64,000 bases of DNA, taken from Nageia nagi. Its lineage: Eukaryota; Pinophyta. The notes beneath the pieces were generated by a model. It made no database searches. It was not told where the DNA came from and saw only the letters and a program-made list of their open reading frames with translations. Positions 1 to 10,051 of the stretch are shown one piece after another (the stretch's first letter is position 1; each line of letters starts with the position of its first letter). Both the position numbers and the translations under genes were made by a program. The stretch lies in NCBI GenBank assembly GCA_050084985.1, contig JBITNC010000001.1:126232001-126296000 (forward strand). The letters are read 5' to 3'.

Positions 1-832
1 ACAAGTTAGCCACTTGAACTGTTGTGTATGAGGTGGAAATGGCATAGAAATGTGCAAATTTGGTCAATCTGTCCACTACCACATAGATGCAATCTTTACC
101 TTGTACTTTGGGCAAACCAGAAATGAAGTCCATGGATATACTTTCCCATTTTTATGTGGGAATGGGAAATGGTTGTAGCAATCCTGCTGGTAATGTATTC
201 TCTCCCTTATTTTCTTGGCAAATAATACATTCTCTTACATGTCTAAGAACATCATCCTTGAACCCCGTCCATGTGAATCTTTCTCGCAGCTGTCTATATG
301 TTTTAAAGAAGCCAGGAAGACCAGCCATTGGTGTGTCATGCATTGCCTCAATTAATTTCTCTTTTAACTTTGAATTGGGCACAAGAAAAATTCTATTTTT
401 GTAGAAAATCAATCCCTTTCTAATGTTGTACCTGTCATCTTTCAAGTGGCCATCTATGAGACGTGATGCTAATTCATTCTTGGTATATTCAGCCATGATG
501 GCAGCTTTCCAATCGTCAATAATGATGGATGTAGAGTGAAAGGAGGGTGTTCTTGAGAGTGCATCAGCTGCTGTGTTCTTTTTCCCTTTTACAAATTCAA
601 TGTCAAAATCATAGGATTGAAGCTTGGTTACCCATTTTTGTTGTCTCTCATTCAAATCTTGCTGTCCCAAAAAGTATTTAAGACTGTTATGATCAGTCCT
701 TACTATGAACTTGCCACATACCAAGTATTGTTTAAATTTGGCTAATGCATGCATAATGGCAAGCATTTCTTTGTCATAAATACTGAAAGCCTTTTCATTG
801 GGTTTGAGTTTTCTACTTTCAAAGCAAATTGG
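1..832 (-). pseudogene. Ty3 RNase H and integrase, in frame after a nonsense codon
   Basis: The reading frame continues without shift past the TAG at 833-835. It gives the rest of RNase H (motifs ESRKL, YDKEMLAI, TDHNSL, ADALSR), then the integrase zinc-binding part (HDTP, then CIIC). A second in-frame stop, TAA at 152-154, follows PFPIPT. Downstream of it the same frame gives the integrase core start [10 protein letters not shown], with the first catalytic Asp, and [12 protein letters not shown] up to the window edge. The two stops and lack of frameshifts suggest recent inactivation, or base errors in the assembly. Confidence 0.88.
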
Positions 833-3682
833 CTATCCTTTTTGCATGAGAATAGCTCCTATCCCAAAGCCTGACGCATCACAATCAATAGTGAAAGGTA
901 AGGAAAAATCTGGAAGTGCAAGTAGTGGACAAGTGGTCATTACCTCTTTCAATTTTGTGAAAGCCTTGTGGGCCTCCTCATTCCATGCAAATGCATCTTT
1001 TTTTGTCAATTCGGTCAATGGAGCTGCTAAGGCTGAAAACCCCTTGATGAATCTTCTATAGTAACTGCAAAGACCCAAGAATCCTCTCAAATGGGTCAAG
1101 TTGGTTGGTGTGGGCCATTCTTGAATAGCTGCAATTTTGTGTTCATCCACTTGTACCCCTTTGTTACTGATTATGTGTCCCAAATAGAGAATTTCAGTCA
1201 ACCCAAATTCACATTTGGATTCCTTAGCATAGAACTCTTCTTGCTCCAAGATTCTTAGGACTGTTTCCAAATGCTTCAAATGGTCTTCCCAAGAATTGCT
1301 ATAGACAAGGATGTCATCAAAAAATACTAATACAAATTTTCTCAAATATTCTCTGAATATTTGGTTCATAGCTGATTGGAAAGTGGCAGGAGCATTTGTC
1401 AAACCAAAGGGCATCACCAAAAATTCGAAATGACCATAGTGGCACCTAAAGGTAGTTTTGTGAACATCCTCCTCATTGACTCTAATTTGGTGATAGCCGG
1501 ATCTAAGGTCAATCTTGGAAAAATACATAGCTCCATGCAATTCATCCATGAGCTCATCCACCCTAGGAATGGGGTATCTATTCTTGATGGTTTTTTTATT
1601 AAGGGCTCTATAATCTATGCACATTCTCAATGTTCCATCTTTCTTTTTGGCCAATACAATGGATGAGGCAAATGGGCTTGTACTTGGACGAATATGGCCT
1701 AGAGCTAAGAGTTCATTTATGATCTTTTCAATTTCATCTTTATATATCTTTGGATGCCTATAGGGGTTAATCATGATGGGTTTGGATCCATGTTCAAGTT
1801 CAATGGCATGTTGGAAACCTCTATGTGGGGGCAAACCTTTGGGAACTTCTTTGAAAATTTTACTATGCTTGCTTAGTAAAGTTTGAATGCCGGAATGATG
1901 AAAAACACAATGAGTGGATGGATGATTCATACCTTTTAATGTGAAGATTTGGACAGCCCATACGAATTCTCCCTTTTTGAGGATCTTCTCCATTCTTTTA
2001 TTTGTCACCTTTTGGGTCATGTGGTCTTTGACTCCTTGCAGCACCACCTCGCGTCCTTTATTTTTGAATTTGAATTGCAATGTTTGGTGGTTGGTAGTAT
2101 AATCACCCAAGGGAAATAGCCATTGTACTCCCAACACTATTTGAGGTACTCCCCCCAATGGAAACACATAAAAATCTTCTTCAATTGAATGCCCATCAAA
2201 CTCGATTTTCAAGTTAGTCACATATTTGTTGCAAGGTACAAGGTTCCCATTTCCAGTAGCCACATTAAAACCAGCAAAGAGTTCTGATTTTAGTTTCTTT
2301 CTTGCCACGAATTCCTCATCTATGAAGTTATGGGTTGCCCCACCATCAATTAATGTGATCACTTTTTCTCCTAGAATTTTCCCGGGTACTTTGATGGTGT
2401 AAAATTGGTTGGCACTATTCAAGGTAGCCAAGTTTCCTGTGTTGGTGACTGTATTTGGAACAACAGTCCCTTCATTGGTGAAATCTTCCATTGTGCATTC
2501 ATTACTAGGTTCATTCTCATCATCGGATGCTTCATCATCAGAAATAACTTCAATATAATGAATTTGCCCCTTACCTAAACAACGGTGACCAGGTACCCAT
2601 GGCTTCTTGCAGCTGAAACAAAGATTCTTCCTTCTAAGTTCATTTCTTTCATCATCCAATTTCCTTCCATGGTGTGGCGATGGTGGACCCCTAGTTGTAT
2701 GTGGTGTAGGTCTTCCCATGGGTTGGTTTCTTTGGAAAGCTGATCCTCCCCTTTGGAATGTATCTCTTCTTTGAAATGGGGTTGCAATGTTAGCTCTAGG
2801 AGGTGGTAGAGTAGAAGGCCTTGATCTAGGAAAAGCAGATGATTCAAGAGCTAGTGCCCTCCTAAAAGCATCTTGCAATGTGGGTGGTTCATGAGCTTTA
2901 ACCAAACCCTTTAGTGGTTCTAGTAAGCCTTCAATGAAAAGAAAAGACACCCTTCTATCAGATATATTGGTCACCATAACTGAAATCTTCTGAAATTCTT
3001 CAATATATGCTTCAACAGTTGTTGTTTGTTGTAGTGTGGCCAGCTCCCTAAAGTACTCTTCTTCATCTTTCTTTTCAAATCTATCCAAGACTCTTTGACT
3101 AAATTCATCAAAGGTAATAATTTCTTCATGTCCTTGTGTTGTGAGGCCATGATGCCACCAATCATATGCAGCTTCTTCAAGGTAAATAGTGGCAAATTGG
3201 ATTGCATCTTCTTCGGCTATAGGACAAAGAGTAAAGTAGGTTTGCAACATTTGTAACCATGCTCTAGCTGTCATATTCTTGCCATTGAACATAGGAACTT
3301 GCATCTTTTGAAAATGCTTATTATCATAATACTTGCTATTTCTACCAATCTTCTTTCCCAAAATACTTAGATAGCTCTCAAAAGAAACTGAGTCTTTAAA
3401 TTCAGTAGACTTACCTTGGTAATCAGCGAAGTATATCTCCATTTCTTCAGTTGCCAAACCTTGATCAGTTCCTTGTTTTGGCACGAACATGGGTTTTGAA
3501 GGTCTAGGCAAAGGAGGATGACCATAACGAACTGATCTTTCACTCCCTTGGTCATTCGCTAGTGTCCTAACTATTTCCTCTTGTTGTGGCTGCGTTTGGG
3601 GTTTGGAGAGCCCATCTATTTTTTTGACCAACTGAGTTAGTAGGTCTACCATTGTCTTGAGCTCATTTGGTGGTTCTTCCAT
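833..3682 (-). CDS. Ty3 Gag-protease-reverse transcriptase polyprotein (949 aa to first stop)
   Basis: Encodes capsid, protease and reverse transcriptase for retrotransposition in cytoplasmic particles. Residues about 130-265 are a retrotransposon Gag domain (AAYDWW near 171-176). A zinc knuckle lies at 355-368 (C355, C358, H366, C368, the plant CX2CX7HXC form). A retropepsin-like motif [11 protein letters not shown] is at 444-454; the catalytic Asp is followed by Gly-Gly rather than the usual Ser/Thr-Gly. Reverse transcriptase covers about 633-812, with FFDD at 787-790. The RNase H start DCDASG is at 933-938. The ATG at 3682 fits: it lies about 120 bp after the primer site. A TAG at 833-835 stops the frame inside RNase H, where related elements read on, so this is a nonsense mutation. 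Confidence 0.93.
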   Translation of the reverse strand: MEEPPNELKTMVDLLTQLVKKIDGLSKPQTQPQQEEIVRTLANDQGSERSVRYGHPPLPRPSKPMFVPKQGTDQGLATEEMEIYFADYQGKSTEFKDSVSFESYLSILGKKIGRNSKYYDNKHFQKMQVPMFNGKNMTARAWLQMLQTYFTLCPIAEEDAIQFATIYLEEAAYDWWHHGLTTQGHEEIITFDEFSQRVLDRFEKKDEEEYFRELATLQQTTTVEAYIEEFQKISVMVTNISDRRVSFLFIEGLLEPLKGLVKAHEPPTLQDAFRRALALESSAFPRSRPSTLPPPRANIATPFQRRDTFQRGGSAFQRNQPMGRPTPHTTRGPPSPHHGRKLDDERNELRRKNLCFSCKKPWVPGHRCLGKGQIHYIEVISDDEASDDENEPSNECTMEDFTNEGTVVPNTVTNTGNLATLNSANQFYTIKVPGKILGEKVITLIDGGATHNFIDEEFVARKKLKSELFAGFNVATGNGNLVPCNKYVTNLKIEFDGHSIEEDFYVFPLGGVPQIVLGVQWLFPLGDYTTNHQTLQFKFKNKGREVVLQGVKDHMTQKVTNKRMEKILKKGEFVWAVQIFTLKGMNHPSTHCVFHHSGIQTLLSKHSKIFKEVPKGLPPHRGFQHAIELEHGSKPIMINPYRHPKIYKDEIEKIINELLALGHIRPSTSPFASSIVLAKKKDGTLRMCIDYRALNKKTIKNRYPIPRVDELMDELHGAMYFSKIDLRSGYHQIRVNEEDVHKTTFRCHYGHFEFLVMPFGLTNAPATFQSAMNQIFREYLRKFVLVFFDDILVYSNSWEDHLKHLETVLRILEQEEFYAKESKCEFGLTEILYLGHIISNKGVQVDEHKIAAIQEWPTPTNLTHLRGFLGLCSYYRRFIKGFSALAAPLTELTKKDAFAWNEEAHKAFTKLKEVMTTCPLLALPDFSLPFTIDCDASGFGIGAILMQKG

Positions 3683-3804
3683 GCCTTTGATTTCTTCAAC
3701 TACTTATTTTTCGAAGTTTGGATCTGCTGTTCGTTGCGAATCCTTCTTACTTTTTCTTATGTAGTAATGGTGCATAGACTCCCTCACAGGCTGGCAAGAG
3801 ACCA

Positions 3805-3816
3805 GCTCTGATACCA
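3805..3816 (-). other. Primer binding site for initiator tRNA-Met
   Basis: On the minus strand this reads TGGTATCAGAGC, the complement of the plant initiator tRNA-Met 3' end, one base after the LTR end. This is the standard priming site for minus-strand synthesis in plant LTR elements and fixes the LTR boundary. Confidence 0.92.
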
Positions 3817-3817
3817 C

Positions 3818-4496
3818 TGAAATATCCCAATTATTACTCAAGATTTTTGGGCATAAAAAACTAGATCTGTTACATGCTATCTTTGACTTCAAACTCCAAC
3901 TGTAACAGCACTTTTATTACTTAATAATGATGACAGAATTCTAATCTTATAACAGCAGTAATATAGGAATTAAATCACATGAAAGAGACCATAGAATCAT
4001 TCATTCAAGAGTTGATAACAAGAACAATGAGTATATGAGATCAAATCTTCAATACGCAAGTAATAATACTGTTATTTCTGTAACAATTCTGTAACATTCC
4101 TGTAACAATATTTAGGGCATCCAAAATATGAGAGTCTCCTCACAAATTCTTCAAAATGCCACTTCTAAGGCTGTTGGGCGCATCCCTAGGCCAAAGAAGG
4201 ATGAGAAGGGCACATCCCTAACTCAAGAAAAGTAGATATCAGAATTTGATTGGATGATCCATTGAAAATGAGAAATGTTTTTGCTTAAATAGCCACTAAA
4301 TGTCTCCATAAAAGCCAGCCGACCAGCCTTGGAAGAGAAAACTAGATTTCCAAGTGGTTTTGCCGACTTGAACATGGATAATGATTCCAAATACAATTCT
4401 TTACATTTTTTTTTTGATAAATGCCGAAAGTGTAAAGTACTCCTAGATCTAGAAATTGCAATGAAAATGAAATACAAAGAATTTTGGGACATTACA
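3818..4496 (-). repeat. 5' LTR of the left Ty3 element (679 bp)
   Basis: On the minus strand it begins TGTAATGTCCCAA and ends TTGGGATATTTCA, an imperfect terminal inverted repeat with the canonical TG...CA ends. The primer site follows one base later. The five bases outside, 4497-4501 (tgaag), would be the target-site duplication, but the matching copy is off the window. A T-run at 4409-4418 is internal. Confidence 0.85.
4285..4291 (-). promoter_or_regulatory. Possible TATA box in the left Ty3 LTR
   Basis: Minus strand GGCTATTTAAGC lies about 470 bp before the LTR end. It is a plausible RNA polymerase II TATA element for the retrotransposon transcript. Based on motif and position only. Confidence 0.35.
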
Positions 4497-5092
4497 TGAA
4501 GACTCCAAAAGTAACACACTTGCAAGAAACCAAAAGAATATTAAGGAATCTCAATGGAACCAAGGAGTATGGCATTTTATACACCAAAAAAAATGAATTA
4601 AAGTTAACTTAGAGATACACAGATAATGATTAAGTAAGTAGCATAGATGATAGGAAGAGTACCTCTAGCTATGTATTTCATCTTAGATCAAGTGTTATCT
4701 CATGGGCTTCAAAAGAAACAACCAATACTCACTCTTTCTTTAGCTGATGTAGAATATGTGGTAGCTACAGGACGAACATATCAAACAATGTGGATAAGGA
4801 TAATGTTGAAATACCTTAGATACAAGCTAGATGAACAAAAATATGTTTATGTGATAATAAGTCAACCATAGTATTATCCACAAATGTTGTCTTTCACAAA
4901 ATAACCAAGCACATTGATACTAGATGTCACTTCATCATAGAATTGATAAATGCTGGAAAAATCATTTTGGAGCATTATAGATATGAAAAGCAATATGCAA
5001 ATATTTTTACCAACTCATCAGGAAAGAAGAGTTTGTAAGATACAACTTAAGCATCATATATGGCAGCAGTAGCAATTGTGATTAAGGGGGAG
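4497..5092 (+). pseudogene. Ty1/copia RNase H relic (copia 1)
   Basis: Translation starts at the Ty3 LTR border as KTPKVTHLQETKRILRNL, then KEYGILYTKKNELKL, then YTDND and DDRKSTS in a shifted frame, LQKKQPILTLSLADVEYV, and NVVFHKITKHIDTRCHFI. This is the copia RNase H order (SKKQ...EAEY...KHID). At least two frame changes and a stop after ELKLT interrupt it. It ends at a polypurine tract. The reverse transcriptase part must lie on the far side of the inserted Ty3 element, outside the window. Confidence 0.85.
5083..5092 (+). other. Polypurine tract of copia 1
   Basis: AAGGGGGAG directly precedes TGTTGG, the usual copia junction of polypurine tract and 3' LTR. It primes plus-strand DNA synthesis. 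Confidence 0.8.
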
Positions 5093-5440
5093 TGTTGGAA
5101 AATTAATCCCAACTGCCACCATATTATTTTCTAGGAACATATATATTATATTTAATATTTTATTTTTGTTATTCAATATTTTAGGCACATATTTATTGTT
5201 ATATTTTATTTACATTGTTAGTTGAAAGCATTAAATAGGTAGAAATGGCTAAAAGTCTAATGAGTGTGTTCAAACATATTTTATAAATAAAGCAAATTAG
5301 TTTTGGGAAAATAATGTGTATGAAAGAAATGAACATGTTGTAGCTACAGAGCTGAAGCTTCATATGTAATGAATTTTTGATATAATAATACTCTCAGCTT
5401 TTGTATGATCTCTATTATTTTTATTATATTTTGCCTTTGC
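5093..5440 (+). repeat. 3' LTR of copia 1, end uncertain
   Basis: Begins TGTTGGAAAATTAATCCC right after the polypurine tract, a typical copia LTR start. It contains a TATA-like TTTTATAAATAAAGC near 5280-5294. I cannot find a clear CA terminus; the end is set where the next RNase H relic begins. Confidence 0.6.
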
Positions 5441-5443
5441 CTT

Positions 5444-5850
5444 CACTTTTTTTTGGCATATCTCATGGACTTCGAAGAAACAAGCAATTATCACTCTTTC
5501 TTCAACTCAAGCAGAATATGTGGCAGTTACAATAGTAACGTCTCAATCAATGTGGATAAGGAGAATGTTGAAATACCTTGGATATAAGAAACATGAACCA
5601 ACAAAAAAAATTTGTGATAACAAGTCAGCCATAGTATTATCCAAAAATTAAAATTTTTGTGATAACAAGTCAGCCATAGTATTATCCAAAAATTAAAATT
5701 TTTGTGTTAAAAGTCAGCCATAGTATTATCCAAAAATGTTATCTTTCATAGAAGAACCAAGTACATTGATATTAGATATTACTTCATCATAGAATTGATA
5801 AATGTTGAGAAATCATTTTGGAGCATTGTAGATCTAAAGAGCAATAAAAA
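5444..5850 (+). pseudogene. Second Ty1/copia RNase H relic (copia 2)
   Basis: Reads SKKQAIITLSSTQAEYVAV, then WIRRMLKYLGYK, then CDNKSAIVLSKN, all RNase H motifs of the same copia family as the relic at 4497-5092 but better preserved. A 45-bp unit is triplicated inside it. No polypurine tract or LTR follows. Its position after the LTR of copia 1 suggests a separate insertion, or a tandem rearrangement of related elements. Confidence 0.78.
5611..5738 (+). repeat. 45-bp tandem triplication in the copia 2 RNase H
   Basis: Units start at 5611, 5656 and 5701, each with TTTGTGATAACAAGTCAGCC or a close variant and ending in a stretch like CCAAAAATTAAAAT. The third unit differs (gtgttaaaag) and is one base shorter. 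The first two steps are exactly 45 bp, hence in frame. It covers the CDNKSAIVLSKN segment. Confidence 0.92.
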
Positions 5851-6699
5851 AGCTATGTTTTGTTGTAATCTTAATTTTCATGTGTGATCTCCTTTTCAAT
5901 TATACTCTACCTCTGGCTTCATGTGGAAGAGTCTTTATTTACGGTACTCACAAAGCTTTCCCCTATAATAAGGAGCATCGATAAAATCAACCTAATGGAG
6001 GTGATTAGAGTGGTTTCTTTCCTATTATTTTTTTGTGTGCTATTTCTGCAACAATTTTCTTTTAACTTTTGAAATGAAGCATCAAAATGCAAGCCCAATT
6101 ATATAGGAAAGCATGGATAGCTCGCTCACCCACAAAGGAAACTTGTTAAGTAGGGCTAACAATTAGTATATCATTTGCAACTATAATGGGGTTGTCCACG
6201 TAAATGCTCAATCTAAAGAATTTAAAAGATGCTTGTAATGGGGATTTGTGTCAATCTAATGTTTTGAGAGACATAATTGATTCGTATCATTATTGAATAG
6301 CAAAGGAAAGGAAAAAAATCATTGCGATAAGATCTTGATCTTACTGCATATTTGGCCAAAAACAATTTGAACATATATTTTAAAATCTCGATCCAAATCT
6401 AAACATCAATTAACATTTGGGAGCTTAATTTTTATAGTTTTGTAGTTAGAATTTAGTATACCATTCATTAAAATTAATTATTTCATTTGTACAATTAAAA
6501 TCTTGTTTAAAATTTCATTTATTAAAAGTCAAAAGTAAAATATAAATTTTATTGTTCATGAACATTTTAATGAAATTGAAAAGGAATTGTCATATCTTGG
6601 AGATATTTATCATAATAATGACATGCTACCTTCAAAAATTTGAAAATTATTTTAATTTTACTTGAAAATTTTAAGTTCATAAATAACTATTCAATGATG
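5851..6699. other. AT-rich intergenic DNA
   Basis: No recognisable gene, LTR end or repeat. Open frames of about 60 codons near 5884-6072 are Phe- and Leu-rich and look like chance. Confidence 0.6.
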
Positions 6700-6704
6700 C
6701 ATAC

Positions 6705-7037
6705 TTTTTTTTTGATGAAAAAGACTTTTAATTACTTAACACTTTTTCATACAAAAAAGGACCGATGGAATTAAGCACACCTCATGGGTAATCACAACCC
6801 CAAACTAACTACACCATAGTTAGGAAGATAATACAAAAAAAACATCTTGAGAAGAACAATCAAAATGTCCACCAAGGGAGTCTCGACAATAAAAAAAGAA
6901 ACATTCCCATCTCCAAGACCAAAACTAACCACCAGCTAAATTAAAAACAGAAATTAATCATGAAAGGATGGTGGGTAGAAGTTGTTAGTAAAACCCATAT
7001 GCTCCCAACCACCACCCTCAGCAGTGGCACACTTATC
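6705..7037 (-). mobile_element. Poly(A) retroposon, probably a 5'-truncated LINE
   Basis: On the minus strand it ends CTTTTTCATC followed by a run of A, a common plant LINE 3' end. The octamer CATACTTT occurs at 6700-6707 and 7038-7045 and fits a target-site duplication, although the left copy overlaps the T run. No reverse transcriptase coding is visible in its roughly 330 bp, and no tRNA-like promoter boxes, so a truncated LINE is more likely than a SINE. Confidence 0.55.
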
Positions 7038-7045
7038 CATACTTT

Positions 7046-7890
7046 GAATTTATGAAAGAACAAATTTTCAATTCTTTTCAAATTTTAAATATGTTTATTT
7101 TTATATTATTTTCACATTTACAAATGCTAATTTTGCTTTTATTTCCATATTTAATCATAGATTAAACATACACAATATTAATTTTTATTTTATTTGATTT
7201 TTTTAATCTTGTTTACATTCACATATCATATCATAATATTATCTTTATGTTTTTTCCATTTACCCATTGCACAATGTTGCAATTGTTAATTTTACATCTA
7301 CCTATATAAAAAATTAAATCTTTAGACATAATACGGAAACATGTTGTCTTTATTTTAAATATTATTTTGAAGATATATTTTCATATTTGATCTCAAAATG
7401 TAATTATACCTATATCATCTCAAAATATCTTTTTAAATATATTTTAAACATTTTATATTACATTGATTATGATTTTCATTTCTTTTAAATTTTTTAAATT
7501 TGAAAAAATAAATTAATGAAAATATTATATATTTCCCTTGTTTCATGATAAAAATAAATTACTTAAAATTACTATTATTATATAAATAAAATTAAATAAA
7601 AAATATATTAAAATTGAACTACCAAAATAATTAATTAATATTATTAAAAATATATAAAATGTTACTTTTTTCTTTATTATCAAAATAAAAATTCAAATAT
7701 TACAATCATAAATTAAACAAATCTTTCTCTTATTCAAAATTCCACACCAACCATGAACATGTCATAGTGTGTGGAAGGACATTTCATGGCCAGGGTCGGA
7801 GTAGAGCAGGAGGGGATGGAGCGAGGTGCTGGCGGCGAAAGAGTTGAAAATTATACAGAACGTGACGTTGTTAGTTGGTGGTATTACAAT
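7046..7890. other. Very AT-rich spacer
   Basis: Long A/T runs with no open frame or repeat that I can support. Base composition becomes more GC-rich at about 7780-7880 (ggagtagagcaggagggg), shortly before the RLP pseudogene, without an identifiable feature. Confidence 0.6.
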
Positions 7891-7971
7891 GCGTAAGACA
7901 TATAAGGTTTGGCAGAGGAATACTGTCTTGAAGCATATTTTTCCTTATAATTAAAACTCTCCAAGTCTTTA

Positions 7972-8140
7972 CGATAGGTAAATGTTAATTGTCTTGTGCG
8001 TTGTGACTAATTAAATTCAGAATGTTCTTAAACTATATAAAACACTTTACTAATGCAAGAAAATAAGTAATATAAACAATTAAAGAATACATTCAATTAA
8101 GTTGAATCAAACACAACTCACAAGACAGTTAAGTCTATCG
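7972..8140. mobile_element. 169-bp MITE inside RLP copy 1
   Basis: The ends are inverted repeats of about 30 bp: CGATAG at the left and CTATCG at the right, with TGTCTTGTGCGTTGTG matching the complement of CACAACTCACAAGACA inside (one mismatch). TTTA flanks both sides (7968-7971 and 8141-8144) as a likely target-site duplication. RLP copy 2 has continuous sequence at this point, which gives the empty site. No coding capacity. The superfamily is not clear from a 4-bp duplication. Confidence 0.78.
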
Positions 8141-8579
8141 TTTAAGATATATTAAATAGGAAAGAAACTCACCTGTCAATCTATTTTCTCTAAAATTCAA
8201 AAATTGAATCTGTGTACAATTGATCAATGAGTGAGGAAGATTGCGAGAAAAATAATTACAATGAGCAGACAAAACTTCTATAGAAGAGGAAAATCTTATA
8301 TCTCTAAGACTTTCGTTCAATGAATTGTTGGACAGCTTTAACTTCTTCAAAGATCTGCAGTTGCGGAGAGAAGTTGAATTTTTCCCTCACAAACGATTAT
8401 TTTTCAGTATCAAATCTGTCAAACGCTTACAGTTTCCTATCGATTCTGGAATCTTTTCATTAACCATATTCTGGGAAAAACTAACTTTTTCAGTTCAATG
8501 CATTTACCAATTTCCTCAGGAATGCTTCAAGTCAACTTGTTATCTGAAATGTCTAAATATTGCATTAAAGTGGAGATAG

Positions 8580-8904
8580 TACTTGTTTTCATTTGACCTT
8601 ACAAAGGAATATTACGTGGATCAAAAGTAAGTTATTTAAAGCTTCAATGAAATATCTTATACACCTATACATAACAGAGCTAATATTTTAATAGTTTAAT
8701 ATTTAAATATTTTTTAATATTATTTTGACAGGTTTACTTTTTTCAAACTTTTAATATTATTTTTTTAATTTAATATTATATGTACACATTGAATGATAAG
8801 AGACACCACTATAAAATTCCAACCATACATGGATCGATAGTAGAGTACACCACTATCAATCAACCCTTTGATTGAGAAGAAAACACAAGTTCGAATAAAC
8901 AAAA
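8580..8904. other. AT-rich insertion in RLP copy 1
   Basis: This block has no counterpart in RLP copy 2, where about 70 bp of LRR coding lies instead. It contains a small imperfect repeat (CACCACTAT at 8813 and 8849). No terminal repeats that I can define, so it may be filler DNA from a repair event or a decayed insertion. Confidence 0.5.
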
Positions 8905-9882
8905 ACCAAGTAAGATTTTTGAGTTCATGTATGCTTTGTGGTATAGGTCCACTCAATCTATTGAAGTGTAAACTCAAGTTCTGCATGTTCTGGAGATTCG
9001 CTATGTCCTCCTGAATTGTACCTTCCAAATTACTATGGGCAAGATAAAGTGTCTCGAGCTTGCTGAAGTTACCTATACTTCCCGGTAGTCTGTTGACATA
9101 AAAATTCAAAGAAGTTAACTCTGTGAGCCTTCCCATATCCCTCGAAATGATTCCAGTGAAATTGTTGAAATTGTTTAGGGCAAGATTTAGGTAGTATAGG
9201 TTGGTCAAATTCATCAAGATTGAATTTGGTAGCCTATCTTCAATACTATTATTGTATAACGAAAGAATGGAAATGGGAAGGCGGGAAACACTTGTTGGGA
9301 GAGACAGTCTAACTCTGTTAAATGATAAGTCCAGCAAATGAAGATTGCTACAATTACCCATTTCAGGAGGAACAGATACTGTAAGATTCCCGGGACCATG
9401 GAGGGATAACGTGAAAAGCAGTTTTAACTTACCTAATTCAGGAGTTATTTTTCCATACAATAAGTTTTCTCCAATAACTAATTCTTGGAGAGAAGAACAA
9501 TTTTCGACTACTGAAGGGATTTGGCTTCGTAACCTGTTTGATTGTAGATAGTCTCTCTACTTTATCAAGCCTTCCAAATTCTGACAGAATGCTTCCTGTC
9601 AAGCTGTTATGGCCCAGACTCAGACTTACCAGAGACGTGCAGTTGCTCAGAGAAGGGGGAGTGCTTCCAATCAAATCATTGTACGGCAAGAAGAGATGTT
9701 GTAAGTCTTGCAGTTGGCCGAATTCTTGTGGTATGCTCCCACTCAAGTTGTTCAATTAGCCAGATATTTGTATGTATGACGCCTAAGTAAGTTCTTTAAG
9801 CGAAGCACCCTGATTACTTTGAGCTGTCTCAACTGTGGTGGAATATTTCCTGTTACATAATTGAAGGAGAGATCCAATGTGT

Positions 9883-10040
9883 TGTTAGAAATACATTACG
9901 TGTTAGTATTTTAGGTATTTAGAGAATCAGTTATGAGAAGGTACAAGGATATGGTAACTTCCTTGAATGTTGATGTAGATTAATTTGCTACATGTTAATG
10001 AAATGTTTGTTCTTTTGGGTCTCTCCCATATTTTTTATCA
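9883..10040 (+). repeat. Short LTR (158 bp) of a TRIM- or LARD-like retroelement
   Basis: Begins TGTTAGAAATACATTACG exactly where homology between the RLP copies stops, and ends TTTTTTATCA immediately before a tRNA-Met primer site. TG...CA ends, a length under 200 bp and the adjacent primer site fit a terminal-repeat retrotransposon in miniature or a small copia LTR. No second LTR was found to the right, so the element is truncated. Confidence 0.72.
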
Positions 10041-10051
10041 TGGTATCAGAG
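10041..10051 (+). other. Primer binding site (tRNA-Met)
   Basis: TGGTATCAGAG directly abuts the LTR end; it matches the first 11 bases of the canonical initiator tRNA-Met site and then diverges. Confidence 0.85.

Larger units (their letters stand above)
1..4496 (-). mobile_element. Ty3/gypsy LTR retrotransposon, 5' half (runs off left edge)
   Basis: In order on the minus strand: a 5' LTR, a tRNA-Met primer site, Gag, protease, reverse transcriptase, RNase H and the start of integrase, so the Ty3 order is clear. The other LTR and the end of integrase lie left of the window. Only two in-frame stops break the reading frame, so it is much younger than the other elements here. The base just outside the LTR continues a copia reading frame, showing that this element inserted into an older copia. 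The FFDD reverse transcriptase motif and the zinc knuckle suggest a chromovirus-type lineage, but the chromodomain region is not in view. Confidence 0.93.
7891..9882 (-). pseudogene. LRR receptor-like protein pseudogene, copy 1
   Basis: Minus-strand leucine-rich repeats of the extracellular plant type (consensus LxxLxLxxNxLxGxIPxx). Examples are MNNLSGSIPQEFGQLQDL (9755 downward), KLETLYLAHSNLEGTI and NLSLHFNRLSGPIP. It aligns piece by piece with copy 2: 9760-9882 with 16365-16485, 9438-9755 with 16075-16323, 8905-9460 with 15605-16090, 8150-8579 with 15150-15550, and 7895-7971 with 14970-15045. Frameshift near 9460-9550. An AT-rich block at 8580-8900 replaces about 70 bp present in copy 2, and a MITE splits the 3' part. 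Signal peptide, N-terminal cap and membrane segment are missing. Related intact genes encode cell-surface receptors in defence or development. Confidence 0.85.

Noticed and set aside
798-1666. Plus-strand frames of 87 and 96 codons within the left Ty3 element
   Set aside because: They are shadows of the minus-strand reverse transcriptase coding sequence.
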